Of a stretch of DNA of 64,000 bases, positions 38,869 to 47,723 are shown in pieces. How positions within the stretch are numbered: the stretch's first letter is position 1; each line of letters begins with the position of its first letter. Source of the stretch: Acidobacteriota bacterium (GTDB taxonomy: Bacteria; Acidobacteriota; Aminicenantia; Aminicenantales; Saccharicenantaceae). A program made the position numbers and the translations under genes. The stretch is from assembly GCA_039683095.1 (NCBI GenBank), contig JBDKSB010000012.1, positions 156,293 through 220,292 on the forward strand, written 5' to 3'. A model generated the notes under the pieces. That model saw only the letters and a list, made by a program, of their open reading frames with translations. It made no database searches and had not been told where the DNA came from.

Positions 38869-41061
38869 TCAGAAGTCCAGCCGGGCCACCCCGACGTTCC
38901 CGTAGCTGTCCCGGACCCTGACCGTGACCTGATTCTCCGCGCCCGCGGGGAGCTTCAGCGAGACCTTGAACGATTCGCTGCGGGAATCCGCGATGCCGTC
39001 GAGGGGGAAGACGACCCGCCACTCCCCCGGCCGGACGAGCACCTTGGCCTCCTCGATGTAGGAGTAGGCGTCCTCGGCCTGGAAGGCGACGTCGAGCGCG
39101 GCGCCGTTGCGGGCCGCCGTCAGGCCCTTGACGACCGGCAGGGAATTGTCGATGACCAGCGGCGGCCCGGTCTTGTCGGTCCGGAGCTCCAGGCCGTCCG
39201 GGTTCGACGGGTCGTCGGAGGCCGTCAGCCGGACCTGGTACGTCCCGTCCGGATAGGCCATCGTGTCGAAGGCGTAGATCGTCTCGGTCAGGTCCGCGGC
39301 CAGGACCCGCCAGGCCTGCTCGCCGTCCTTCTTGAGGGCCAGGGCGTAGCGCAGCGTGTCGCCGTTCTCGTCGGAAGCGTCCCAGGTGATCGTCTGGTAG
39401 CCCTTGCGCTCGCTCTTCCGCGCCGGCATCCCGATGCGGAGCGCGTCGTCCTTCTTGGCAGGATCGTCGGCCGGGTTCCGCTCGAGGCCGAGAATGGCGT
39501 CGTCCTGTTCGGGCAGCTTGAGATAGACCTCGTTGGGCTTCAAGAGCTCGAGACGGGTCACGGCGGGGGCGATGTTGGCCTGCAGGTAAAACACTCTCAA
39601 ACGGTTGAAGGCCGGCGAAACCTTCCCGGTCTGGGTCCGCAGCAGGACCTTGACCTGGAGATAGCGCGCCTTGGGGCTGAGCAGCTGCTCGTCGCCCTTG
39701 CCGTAGAACGGCGACCAATCCGTCCAGGTGGCGTTGGGCTCGCCGGTGTTGCCGCTCCGGCTCTGGAGCTGGACCGAGGCCCCGGCCGCCGCGGCCGCGT
39801 CCCAGGCGATCCGCCCCCACGACGCCTGCGTGCGGGCGTCGAGAACCGGGCTGGTGTACTCGCCGGAGAACCTCTGCTCGGGCAGCAGGAGCCCGAAGTA
39901 GCAGGGATTGTTCGAGAGGACATAGATCTTGGAATCGAGCGGCGCGAGCTGGTAGACCTGCTCGGAGCTCTGCTGCAGAAGCAGGGCGACCTGACCGTTC
40001 CGGTCCGCGGAATAGATCCGGCCCTGGCCGCCCGTGCCGAAGATGACCTTCTTCTCGTCCTCGCGCCAGAGCAGGGTGTAGATCATCTCGTCATCCGAGC
40101 TCCACAGCCGCTGGGCCAGCCCGTCCGGGGTGATCCGGAAGAGCGCGCCGCCCTCCCTGGCCCCCGCGGCCGCGGCCGGCGTCGCGGCCGGGCGGACCGC
40201 CGCCCCTCCGCTCCCGGCGCTCACGGCCCCGCCGGCGCTGACGGTCAGGACGACCTCGGAACCCAGGCGCACGGGCTCGTCGGAGGACTCGTCCTTCCTG
40301 GCCCGGGCCGGCGTGCCCGAGGCCCCGGCGTAGATCTGGCCGTCGCGGTCGACGGCCAGGCTCCGCACCTCCTCGTAAGGCGTCTCGAACAGGACCGAGG
40401 CGCGGCCCTCGGCCGAGATCCGGTAGACGAGCCCGTTGCCGCCGCTGCCGGCGACGACATCGCCGCGGGCCGTCCGCTCCAGGCAGAGGATGTGGTTCTC
40501 CGCGGCCTTGAAGAACATCCCGCCCTCGCCGAGCGGCGAGATCCGGTAGATGCCGCCGCTCTCGCCGACGGCCGCCCAGAGCTCGCCGGAGTCGAAGAAG
40601 AGCAGGTCCCAGATGTACTTTTCGGCCGGGTTGAAGAACTCCTCGCCCTTGCCCTTGTCCGTGATCTTGTAGATCTTGCCGTTCGGCGAGGTCGCGGCGT
40701 AAAGGGTCCCCTTGCGGTCCTGGGCGAGCGCCGTCACGTCCATCTCCGCCGCCTGGAACCAGAGATCGGCCTTGCCCGCCTTGTCGATGCGGTAGACCCG
40801 GCCGCCGTGGCCGGTGCCCAGGTAAGTGAGGCCGTCCGCGGTCGCCAGGACCGAGAGGTAGAATTCCTCCTGGGGGGCGGCGATCTTCTCTTCCTTGGGG
40901 GCCAGGGCCAGGGCGCCGTCGTACGAAACCGAAACGCCTTCGAACTTGCCCCGCAGATAGTCGTCCCGGGTCCGAAGCTCCCACTTCTGGGGCACGACCG
41001 CCTGGAGGGACGAGGCCAGGACGAGCAGGCCGAACACGGCGGGCAAAGCGTATTTGCGCAT
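38869..41061 (-). CDS. Secreted beta-propeller/Ig-like protein (hypothetical)
   Basis: This 730-residue protein has a signal peptide (MRKYALPAVFGLLVLASSLQA). Residues 75-370 contain repeated propeller-blade patterns (TYLGTGHGGRVYRIDKAGK, LYAATSPNGKIYKITDKGK, LWAAVGESGGIYRISPLGE, VVAGSGGNGLVYRISAEGR), each about 40 residues. An Ala/Gly-rich low-complexity insertion interrupts them near residues 275-300. The C-terminal half has fibronectin- or Ig-like beta patterns (WDASDENGDTLRYALALKK, YPDGTYQVRLTASDDPSNPD). I know no specific function; similar architectures bind ligands at the cell surface. It lies 11 bp downstream of the S55-domain gene and is likely co-transcribed. Confidence 0.7.
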   Translation of the reverse strand: MRKYALPAVFGLLVLASSLQAVVPQKWELRTRDDYLRGKFEGVSVSYDGALALAPKEEKIAAPQEEFYLSVLATADGLTYLGTGHGGRVYRIDKAGKADLWFQAAEMDVTALAQDRKGTLYAATSPNGKIYKITDKGKGEEFFNPAEKYIWDLLFFDSGELWAAVGESGGIYRISPLGEGGMFFKAAENHILCLERTARGDVVAGSGGNGLVYRISAEGRASVLFETPYEEVRSLAVDRDGQIYAGASGTPARARKDESSDEPVRLGSEVVLTVSAGGAVSAGSGGAAVRPAATPAAAAGAREGGALFRITPDGLAQRLWSSDDEMIYTLLWREDEKKVIFGTGGQGRIYSADRNGQVALLLQQSSEQVYQLAPLDSKIYVLSNNPCYFGLLLPEQRFSGEYTSPVLDARTQASWGRIAWDAAAAAGASVQLQSRSGNTGEPNATWTDWSPFYGKGDEQLLSPKARYLQVKVLLRTQTGKVSPAFNRLRVFYLQANIAPAVTRLELLKPNEVYLKLPEQDDAILGLERNPADDPAKKDDALRIGMPARKSERKGYQTITWDASDENGDTLRYALALKKDGEQAWRVLAADLTETIYAFDTMAYPDGTYQVRLTASDDPSNPDGLELRTDKTGPPLVIDNSLPVVKGLTAARNGAALDVAFQAEDAYSYIEEAKVLVRPGEWRVVFPLDGIADSRSESFKVSLKLPAGAENQVTVRVRDSYGNVGVARLDF

Positions 41062-41072
41062 GGCGGGGGCTC

Positions 41073-42896
41073 CTACTTCCGGATGCGGACGGGGATGGTC
41101 GCCCCGCCCTTGAAAACATAGGGAACGGGCAGCTGGTATTCGCCCAGCGTGGACCGGGTGATCTCGGTCGGGCCGGCGGCCGAGGACCGGGGCGAGGCGA
41201 ACATCATCTTCAGGGTCGGCGGCAGGTTGGGCAGCTCCTCGCCCTTCAGGAACAGCCCCGGTTTGGTGGCCATCAGGCGGAAATAGATCCGGTTGTTCTT
41301 GCGGAGGTTGCTGAGCAGCCGGACGAGCTGGTCGAGGCTCCGGGGCACGAACTCCTGGATGCGGTACTGGGTCCGCTCGATCTGCTGCATGGTCGCGGCG
41401 TCGCCGACGAGGATCTGGAACTCGGTGCCCGCCGGCAGGGCCGGGGCGAGGACGCTGACCTCCTCCATCCGCCTATCGTCCTTCTGGGTCCGGAAAAAGG
41501 CCTGCAGCTTGATGGCCTCGCCCGGCGAGACCTCGTACTTGTCCAACAGGACCTTCTCCAGGGTCGCCGTCCGGGCCTCCTCGGCGGCCTTGACCGACAG
41601 GTCGATGCGGTAGATGCCGACATCCCTGAACTCGTTGTTCATAAGGACATAGGTGACCGCGGCCAGGAGCCCGGACAGGCTCGTCGACGAGGTGTCGTAG
41701 GCGCCGGAGTAGAGGTCCTCGAGGTGGACCGAAAGGCCGCCCTGGTCGAGGAAGACGTCGGCGCTGAACTCAAGGGCCAGGTCGCCGTAGCTCCGCTCCT
41801 CGCCCGTCACCAGGCCGGACACGGCCATGTTGACGAGGGCGGGGGTCAGGAACCTGTCGGCGACGAGCCGGAGCTTGAAGTCCTTGCGGACGCCGGGCCC
41901 GGTCTGCAGCCCGACGTTGAGCGGGATGAGATGGGGCAGGGCCCCGACCTGGCCCGCGGCGCCGGCGGTCCGGTCCTGGCTGAAGCGGCCGATGACGGGG
42001 CCCGTCGAGGACAGCTTGAAAGAGCTCTCCAGGCTGGGCATGACCGTGATGACGTCGGCCCGGGTCATGGCGTAGTCGACGGGGCCGAGGTTGTAAACCG
42101 GGTGGCCGAAGGCCAGTATCCTGTCGCCGTCGACGTAGGTCACCGTCCCGACCGCCGAGACGTCGAGGTCGCCCCCGATGAGCTGGACGCCCACGGCGTC
42201 CCCTTCCTGGATTGCCGGCCCGGCCGGGCTCCCCAGGGGCTGCGCCGCCTGGCCGGAGGTCCCGCCGCGGACGGCCATGAAGCCCAGGGGCGCGAAGTAC
42301 GACCGGGCCCGGGCGAAGGCCCCGGCGGAGAAGCCGCTCAGGACGAGCGGCAGCTCGAGGGGGGCGAAGGTCTGGGCGGCGCGGTCCCCCGCCGCGGGCT
42401 TCGCGGCCAGGGTCTTCAGATATTGCCCGGCCAGCTCGTCCTGGCTCAGGTCCTCGCGCAAGGCGAGGGACGGAGCGGCGCCGGGCGCGGAGGCCGGGGC
42501 CGGCTGCCCGAGGGCCAGCATCTCCTCGATCGGCGTGATCCCGGCGATCGAATCCTTGGAGAAGGTGAAGCCCGAGGCCACGGCGCCGATGAGCTTGCCG
42601 TCGATGTAAACGGGGCTGCCGCTCATGCCGGCGATGATGCCGGTCGTCTCCAGGCCACGGCCCTTGAGCCGGGCCAGGATGATGCTGCGCTTGGGCGACG
42701 AGTTCTGCAGGACGCCGAGGATCTCGACGTCGAAATCCTCGATCGTCCGGCCCTGGAAGACGCTCTTGCCGCGCCCCTTCATGCCCGGTTTGACCTGGGA
42801 CAGCGGCATGGTGATGGTGGCCGCCTCGGCCGCCAGGACGGCGGCGAGCAAGGCCAGGACGATGAGCGGAGCGCGCCGGGCTTTCAGATGTTCCAC
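41073..42896 (-). CDS. SpoIVB-type S55 peptidase domain protein
   Basis: The likely start is a GTG at 42896, which has AGGGAGGAG 6-12 nt upstream and is followed by a hydrophobic signal peptide (APLIVLALLAAVLAAEA). No ATG is in a better place. The product is about 607 residues. The S55 domain carries the catalytic-Ser motif GMSGSPVYIDGKLIGAV near residue 90 and a second conserved block VDGDRILAFGHPVYNLGPVD near 255-275, the His-containing FGHP. S55 proteases such as SpoIVB act in signalling; in non-spore-formers they occur in secreted proteins of unknown role. The C-terminal third is beta-rich. It is in an operon-like pair with the propeller gene. Confidence 0.82.
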   Translation of the reverse strand: MEHLKARRAPLIVLALLAAVLAAEAATITMPLSQVKPGMKGRGKSVFQGRTIEDFDVEILGVLQNSSPKRSIILARLKGRGLETTGIIAGMSGSPVYIDGKLIGAVASGFTFSKDSIAGITPIEEMLALGQPAPASAPGAAPSLALREDLSQDELAGQYLKTLAAKPAAGDRAAQTFAPLELPLVLSGFSAGAFARARSYFAPLGFMAVRGGTSGQAAQPLGSPAGPAIQEGDAVGVQLIGGDLDVSAVGTVTYVDGDRILAFGHPVYNLGPVDYAMTRADVITVMPSLESSFKLSSTGPVIGRFSQDRTAGAAGQVGALPHLIPLNVGLQTGPGVRKDFKLRLVADRFLTPALVNMAVSGLVTGEERSYGDLALEFSADVFLDQGGLSVHLEDLYSGAYDTSSTSLSGLLAAVTYVLMNNEFRDVGIYRIDLSVKAAEEARTATLEKVLLDKYEVSPGEAIKLQAFFRTQKDDRRMEEVSVLAPALPAGTEFQILVGDAATMQQIERTQYRIQEFVPRSLDQLVRLLSNLRKNNRIYFRLMATKPGLFLKGEELPNLPPTLKMMFASPRSSAAGPTEITRSTLGEYQLPVPYVFKGGATIPVRIRK

Positions 42897-42971
42897 CGCA
42901 ACTCCTCCCTTCCGGGCCGGCCCGCCGCGGCCCCGTTGACCGCGGCGGCCGAATCTCATAGAATGCCGCCG

Positions 42972-43946
42972 ATGCGAGTGCTGGTCACCGGAGGAACAGG
43001 TTTCCTCGGGAGTCATCTCGTCGAGGCCCTCCTCGAAGAACCCGGCGCCGAGGTCTATGCCCTCGTCCGCGACCCGTCGAAGCCGCGCTGGCTCCAGGGG
43101 GTCGAGGGGGTCCGCTTCATCGCCGGCGATCTCGGGAGCCCGCCCCGCCTGCCGGCCGGGCTGACCTGCGTCTACCACCTGGCCGGAGTGACCAAAACCC
43201 TCAGACCGGCCAATTATTATACCGTAAACCGCGACGGCACGGCAAATCTCCTCCGGGCCCTCGAGGGTCAGTCGGAGCGCCTGCGCTTCGTCCACTTGAG
43301 CAGCCTGGCCGCCGTCGGCCCCTCCTCCCCCGGCCGTGGGGTGACAGAGGACGAGCCGCCTCACCCGATCTCCCCTTACGGCGAGAGCAAGCTCCAGGCC
43401 GAGGAGGAGGTCCTGAAGCGCAGGGACCGCTTCTCCGTGGTCCTGCTCCGGGCGGCGGCCATCTATGGCCCCCGGGACGAGGACTTCCTCGAGTTCTTCC
43501 GCTGGATCAGGCGCGGCATCCGGCCCATCCTGGGCGGCCGCAAGGTCATGAGCCTGATCTACGTCAGGGACGCCGTCCGGGCCTGCCTCCTGGCGGGAAG
43601 GGACAGGCTGCCGAGCGGGCGGACCTTCAACCTGGCCGATCCCCGGCCCTGCGGCTGGGAGGACGTCGGACGGATCGCCGCCCGCCTCCTCGGAAAGAGG
43701 ACGGTGCCGGTCTACGTGCCGTTCTGGTCGGCCTACCTGGCTTCGGTCGCCTCGGAAGGCATCGGGCGCCTCATCGGTGTCGACCAGAGCCTGATCAACG
43801 TCAGCAAGATCAGGCAGATGAAGCCCGACGGCTGGGTGGCCGACGCGGCCCTGGCCCGCCGCGAGCTGGGCTTCGAGACGATCTTCACGCTGGAGCAGGG
43901 CCTGGGCGAGACGATCGCCTGGTACCTCTGGAAAGGCCTGTTGTGA
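42972..43946 (+). CDS. NAD-dependent epimerase/dehydratase family (SDR-extended) protein
   Basis: The product is 324 residues from the ATG at 42972; an in-frame ATG three codons upstream is possible. It has the nucleotide-binding VLVTGGTGFLGSHLVEALL, the catalytic YGESKLQAEEE (the YxxxK motif) and VYHLAGVTKTLRPANYYTVN. The substrate is not clear. Such proteins include dihydroflavonol-4-reductase-like and sugar-nucleotide enzymes, and VGRLIG-type C-terminal helices do not settle it. It is divergent from the S55 gene and 49 bp upstream of fabH, so a role tied to lipid or polyketide synthesis is conceivable. Confidence 0.85.
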   Translation: MRVLVTGGTGFLGSHLVEALLEEPGAEVYALVRDPSKPRWLQGVEGVRFIAGDLGSPPRLPAGLTCVYHLAGVTKTLRPANYYTVNRDGTANLLRALEGQSERLRFVHLSSLAAVGPSSPGRGVTEDEPPHPISPYGESKLQAEEEVLKRRDRFSVVLLRAAAIYGPRDEDFLEFFRWIRRGIRPILGGRKVMSLIYVRDAVRACLLAGRDRLPSGRTFNLADPRPCGWEDVGRIAARLLGKRTVPVYVPFWSAYLASVASEGIGRLIGVDQSLINVSKIRQMKPDGWVADAALARRELGFETIFTLEQGLGETIAWYLWKGLL

Positions 43947-43995
43947 CCCGGGCCGCCGCGGTCCGGAGTTTATTTTTCGGGAGGCATCCTTTATA

Positions 43996-45012
43996 ATGAA
44001 AATTAGAATGAGCGCACCGCGGACCATCGTCACCGGCACCGGCCACTACGTGCCGCCCCGCGTGGTCACCAATCACGACCTCGAAAAGCTGATGGATACG
44101 TCCGACGAGTGGATCCGCGAACGGAGCGGCATCGTCGAGCGCCACCACGTCGAACCCGGGGTCAACACGTCCGACCTGGCCGTCGAGGCCGCCCGCCGGG
44201 CCATCGAGAACGCCGGGATCGATCCGGCGACCATCGATTTCGTCGTCGCCGCGACCCTGTCCCCCGACCACTATTTCCCCGGCATCGGCGTCCTCGTCCA
44301 GGCCAAGCTGGGCCTGGGCACGACCGGCGCCCTGGACGTCCGCAACCAGTGCAGCGGCTTCATCTACGCCCTGTCGGTCGCCGACCAGTTCATCCGGACG
44401 GGGACCTACAAGCGCATCCTCCTCGTCGCCGCCGAGGTCCAGTCCGGCGTCCTCGACTACTCGGACAAGGGCCGCGACATGTCGGTCCTGTTCGGCGACG
44501 GGGCCGGAGCGATCATTCTCGAGCCCAACCCCGGCGACGACGGCCGGGGCCTCCTGTCCACCCACCTCTACGCCGACGGCAACTTCGCCAACCACCTCTG
44601 GATGGAGAAGCCCAGCTCCTCGGACCATCCGACGTTCCAGCAGCGGCTCTTCGACGAGGGCCGGTTCTTCCCCAAGATGGAGGGCCGCAACGTCTTCGTC
44701 AACGCCTGCCAGCGCATGCCCGAGGCGGTGCGGACCGGCCTGGAGCGCAACGGCCTGGCCATCGAGGACATCGACGCCCTCATCCCCCACCAGGCCAACG
44801 ACCGGATCTCTCTCCAGGTCGCCAAGGCCCTCAAGATCCCTCTCGAGAAGGTCATCCGGAACATCGACCGTTACGGCAACACGACCGCCGCGTCCATCCC
44901 CATCGCCCTCGACGAGGCCGTCCGGGGCGGCCGGATCAAGCGGGGGGACCTGGTCGCCATGGCCTCGTTCGGCTCCGGGTATACGTGGGCGTCGGCCTTC
45001 CTCCGCTGGTAG
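43996..45012 (+). CDS. fabH: 3-oxoacyl-[acyl-carrier-protein] synthase III
   Basis: This 338-residue protein (334 if translation starts at the in-frame ATG at 44008) has the full FabH triad: Cys in VRNQCSGFIYALS, His in LIPHQANDRIS and Asn in DRYGNTTAASIPIAL. It opens RTIVTGTGHYVPPRVVTN. FabH condenses acetyl- or other acyl-CoA with malonyl-ACP. A TATAAT (43992-43997) overlaps the first ATG. If it is the -10 box, the transcript begins close to 44008 and the shorter start is right. Near a GGGAGG upstream, the longer form is also possible. Confidence 0.92.
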   Translation: MKIRMSAPRTIVTGTGHYVPPRVVTNHDLEKLMDTSDEWIRERSGIVERHHVEPGVNTSDLAVEAARRAIENAGIDPATIDFVVAATLSPDHYFPGIGVLVQAKLGLGTTGALDVRNQCSGFIYALSVADQFIRTGTYKRILLVAAEVQSGVLDYSDKGRDMSVLFGDGAGAIILEPNPGDDGRGLLSTHLYADGNFANHLWMEKPSSSDHPTFQQRLFDEGRFFPKMEGRNVFVNACQRMPEAVRTGLERNGLAIEDIDALIPHQANDRISLQVAKALKIPLEKVIRNIDRYGNTTAASIPIALDEAVRGGRIKRGDLVAMASFGSGYTWASAFLRW

Positions 45013-45049
45013 GCCTGGCTCCCATTCATATACAGGGTTATAAAAGGGT

Positions 45050-45079
45050 TTGTCAGGCAAAGGACAACTGTGCTAGGAT
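45050..45079 (+). promoter_or_regulatory. Candidate promoter of the DUF885-like gene
   Basis: TTGTCA at 45050-45055 and TAGGAT at 45074-45079 are 18 nt apart. The GGAGGAGC ribosome site and ATG at 45106 follow 26 nt later. Confidence 0.5.
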
Positions 45080-45105
45080 TTGCCAGACCTTTTGAGGAGG
45101 AGCGC

Positions 45106-46848
45106 ATGAAAAAGACAGCCGTCGTCGTCGCCGCGCTGGCCCTGTTCGCCTGCGCGACCGGCGCCCTGCTGGCCCAGTCGGCCGAGGACGCCAAGTTCAA
45201 GAAGTTCCAGGACACGTTCTGGGACGCCTATTTCAAGTTCTACCCGACCGCCGGGACCATCCAGGGCTACGCGAAGTACAACGATAAGCTCGAAGACCCG
45301 AGCGAAGGGGCCCTCGACAAGTTCAACGAGATCCTGGACGGCTTCAACCAGGAGCTGGTCACCAAGATCGACATGACCAAGCTCTCCGCCGAGAACCAGA
45401 TCGACCACGGGATGTTCCTCGACTTCCTCGACCTCGAGTTCCTCAAGCTCCAGTACACCCTCCCCTGGCAGGACAATCCGCTCCTTTACAACGACCTGTT
45501 CGTCCAGAGCCTGCAGAGCCTGCTCGTCAGGAACGGCGGCGCCAACGTCGCCGCGGCCACGGCCCGGGCCAAGCTCATCCCCGGCCTGGTCAAGCGGGCC
45601 AAGGACAGCCTGAAGAACCCGCCCCAGGAATACACCCAGGCGGCCATCGACCAGATGCCGGCCATCCTCGACTTCTACCGCGTGGATATCCCCAAGCTCT
45701 CCGGCGGCGCCGCGGCCCTCCAGGCCGAGGCCGGCAAGGCCGTCGCGGCCCTCGAGGACTACCAGCGCTGGCTGAAGGGCGAGCTCCTGGCCAAGTCGAC
45801 CGGCAACTTCCGCATGCCCGATCCTCACCTCCGCCTGCTGCGCCGGACGACCCAGGGCAACCTGCCCATCCTCGAGGAAGTGGTCCAGCGCTCTCTGGCC
45901 GACTTCAACAACATCCGCCGGGAGATGTTCCTCGTCTGCATCCCCTTCTACAAGATCATGTACCCCAACGTCGACATCGAGCAGCTCGGCCGGACCAAGG
46001 GCGAGGAGCAGACCAAGAACATCGTCATCCAGGGCGTGCTCGACAAGATCAAGGGCGATCACGTCGGCCGCGACGAGTTCGTCGGCCGCATCAACGCCGG
46101 CGCGGCCAGCCTCAAGACCTTCATCCAGCAGCAGAACGTGATCGAGCTGCCGGCCGACGCGCTGGCCATCGAGCCCATGCCGGCCTATGGCCTGCCGGGC
46201 AGATGGACCGTCCTGTCGCACCCCGGCGCCTTCGAAGCCTCCGGGCCCTACACCCTCTACGTCAGGCCCGTTCCCGCCGACTGGCCGGCGGACGCGGCGA
46301 CGTCGTTCCTGGAGGAGCACAACAACTACTACGTCGACTTCATGATCGTCCAGAACATCTTCCCCGGTCAGTTCGTGCCGCTGGCCATGACCCGGAAGGA
46401 CCCCTCCGTCATCCGACGGATAGCCGCCAACCAGGGCCTGCTCAAGGGCTGGCCGATCTTCCTCGAGGACGTGTTCATGGAATCCGGCTACGGCAACTAT
46501 GACCTCCGGATGCGCCTCAACCAGCTCAAGCTCATGCTCAAGACCGTCATCGACTTCCAGATGGACATCAACGTCAACGAGGGCACCTGGACCAAGGACA
46601 AGGTCCTCGATTACATGACCGTCCGCGGCTTCATGACCAGGACCGAGGCCGAGCGCCGCTGGAACCAGATCGTGCTCAACCCCGGCGTGGGCGCCCAGTC
46701 CTACATCGGCTACCAGGAGATCCTGGACATGGAGAAGGACTATCGCAAGCTCAAGGGCCAGTCCTTCAACGCCAAGGAGTTCCTGCAGAAGCTGGTCAGC
46801 TACGGCGCGATCCCGCTCACCAAGCTGAAAACCAAGATAGCCCAGTAA
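45106..46848 (+). CDS. Secreted DUF885-family protein with degenerate metal site
   Basis: The product is 580 residues from the ATG at 45106, which follows GAGGAGG. A signal peptide (MKKTAVVVAALALFACATGALLAQ) leads into a helical protein in which FKFYPTAGTIQGYAKYND, QSLLVRNG and the late GWPIFLEDVFMESGYG match DUF885. Active members carry HExxPGHxxQ; here the segment at residues 416-423 reads QNIFPGQF, so His416, Glu417 and His422 are replaced by Gln, Asn and Gln. Metallopeptidase activity is therefore unlikely, though the fold seems intact. The gene is monocistronic, with its own promoter and a strong terminator downstream. Confidence 0.85.
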   Translation: MKKTAVVVAALALFACATGALLAQSAEDAKFKKFQDTFWDAYFKFYPTAGTIQGYAKYNDKLEDPSEGALDKFNEILDGFNQELVTKIDMTKLSAENQIDHGMFLDFLDLEFLKLQYTLPWQDNPLLYNDLFVQSLQSLLVRNGGANVAAATARAKLIPGLVKRAKDSLKNPPQEYTQAAIDQMPAILDFYRVDIPKLSGGAAALQAEAGKAVAALEDYQRWLKGELLAKSTGNFRMPDPHLRLLRRTTQGNLPILEEVVQRSLADFNNIRREMFLVCIPFYKIMYPNVDIEQLGRTKGEEQTKNIVIQGVLDKIKGDHVGRDEFVGRINAGAASLKTFIQQQNVIELPADALAIEPMPAYGLPGRWTVLSHPGAFEASGPYTLYVRPVPADWPADAATSFLEEHNNYYVDFMIVQNIFPGQFVPLAMTRKDPSVIRRIAANQGLLKGWPIFLEDVFMESGYGNYDLRMRLNQLKLMLKTVIDFQMDINVNEGTWTKDKVLDYMTVRGFMTRTEAERRWNQIVLNPGVGAQSYIGYQEILDMEKDYRKLKGQSFNAKEFLQKLVSYGAIPLTKLKTKIAQ

Positions 46849-46855
46849 GCTCCTG

Positions 46856-46895
46856 GGGGGCGCGCGCCGCCTAGGCGCGCGCCCCCTTTTTCTTT
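46856..46895 (+). terminator. Rho-independent terminator after the DUF885-like gene
   Basis: A perfect 13-bp stem (46856-46868 with 46874-46886; left arm GGGGGCGCGCGCC) encloses a 5-nt loop and is followed by TTTTTCTTT. It starts 7 nt past the stop codon and ends just before tatD. Confidence 0.9.
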
Positions 46896-46901
46896 CCTCC
46901 C

Positions 46902-47699
46902 ATGGCCGATCCGCCCCGTCTCGTCGATTCCCACGCCCACCTCGACATGCCCGAGTTCGACGCCGACCGGCCCGAAGTCGTCCGCCGGGCCTTCGCGGCC
47001 GGCCTGGCGGCCATCCTCTGCCCGGCCGACCTGACCCGCCCGGCCAGCCTGGCCGCGATCGAGGCCCTGGCCGCCGAGTTCGGCCCCATCCTGGCCGCGG
47101 CCGGCGTCCATCCCCACCAGGCCAAGGACCTGACCTCAGACCATGTCCGGGAGCTCGGGGCCCTGGCCGGCCGCTCGGCCATCCGGGCGATCGGCGAGAT
47201 CGGGCTCGATTATCACTACGACTTCTCGCCGCGGGAGTCGCAGCTCCAGGCCCTCCGGACCCAGCTGGCCTTCGCCGGTTCGGCCGGTCTGCCGGTCATC
47301 CTCCACAGCCGCCTGGCCGGGGCGGACATCATCGCCTCCGTCGACGGCGAGCGCTTCGGGCGCGGCGGCATCCTCCACTGCTTCACGGAGGACTGGACGG
47401 TCGCCTCGGCCATGCTCGACCGCGGCTTCCTCATCTCGTTCTCCGGCATCCTGACCTTCCCCAAGGCCGGCGCTCTCCGCGAGGTCGCCGCCCGGGTCCC
47501 GCTCGACCGCCTGCTCGTCGAGACCGATTCGCCCTACCTCGCGCCCGTCCCCTACCGCGGCGCGGGGCGGCGCAACGAGCCGGCCTTCGTCGTCGAGACG
47601 GCCCGGGTCCTGGCCGGGCTCCGGGGCCTCGCCCTCGAGGACCTGGCCGAGGCCACGACCAGGAATTTCGCCCGCCTGTTCCCGTTTGAAAAAGCCTGA
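46902..47699 (+). CDS. tatD: TatD-family deoxyribonuclease
   Basis: The 265-residue protein carries all TatD motifs: VDSHAHLDMPEFD near residue 8, AIGEIGLDYHYDFSPRESQ, VILHSRLAGADI, ILHCFTEDWTVASAMLDRGF and LLVETDSPYLAPVPYRG. Metal-dependent 3'-5' DNA (and other) hydrolase activity is known for the family. It starts right after the terminator and leads a four-gene run, tatD-yajQ-polyprenyl synthase-CYTH; yajQ follows after 24 bp. A weak ribosome site (CCTCCC region) precedes it. Confidence 0.93.
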   Translation: MADPPRLVDSHAHLDMPEFDADRPEVVRRAFAAGLAAILCPADLTRPASLAAIEALAAEFGPILAAAGVHPHQAKDLTSDHVRELGALAGRSAIRAIGEIGLDYHYDFSPRESQLQALRTQLAFAGSAGLPVILHSRLAGADIIASVDGERFGRGGILHCFTEDWTVASAMLDRGFLISFSGILTFPKAGALREVAARVPLDRLLVETDSPYLAPVPYRGAGRRNEPAFVVETARVLAGLRGLALEDLAEATTRNFARLFPFEKA

Positions 47700-47723
47700 G
47701 GCCGATGCTAAGATAGCCCCGCC

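Noticed and set aside
41724-43946. A 740-codon open frame on the plus strand covering the S55 gene
   Set aside because: Only its last 324 codons (from 42972) match a family; the rest is an antisense frame of the S55 gene, kept open by high GC.
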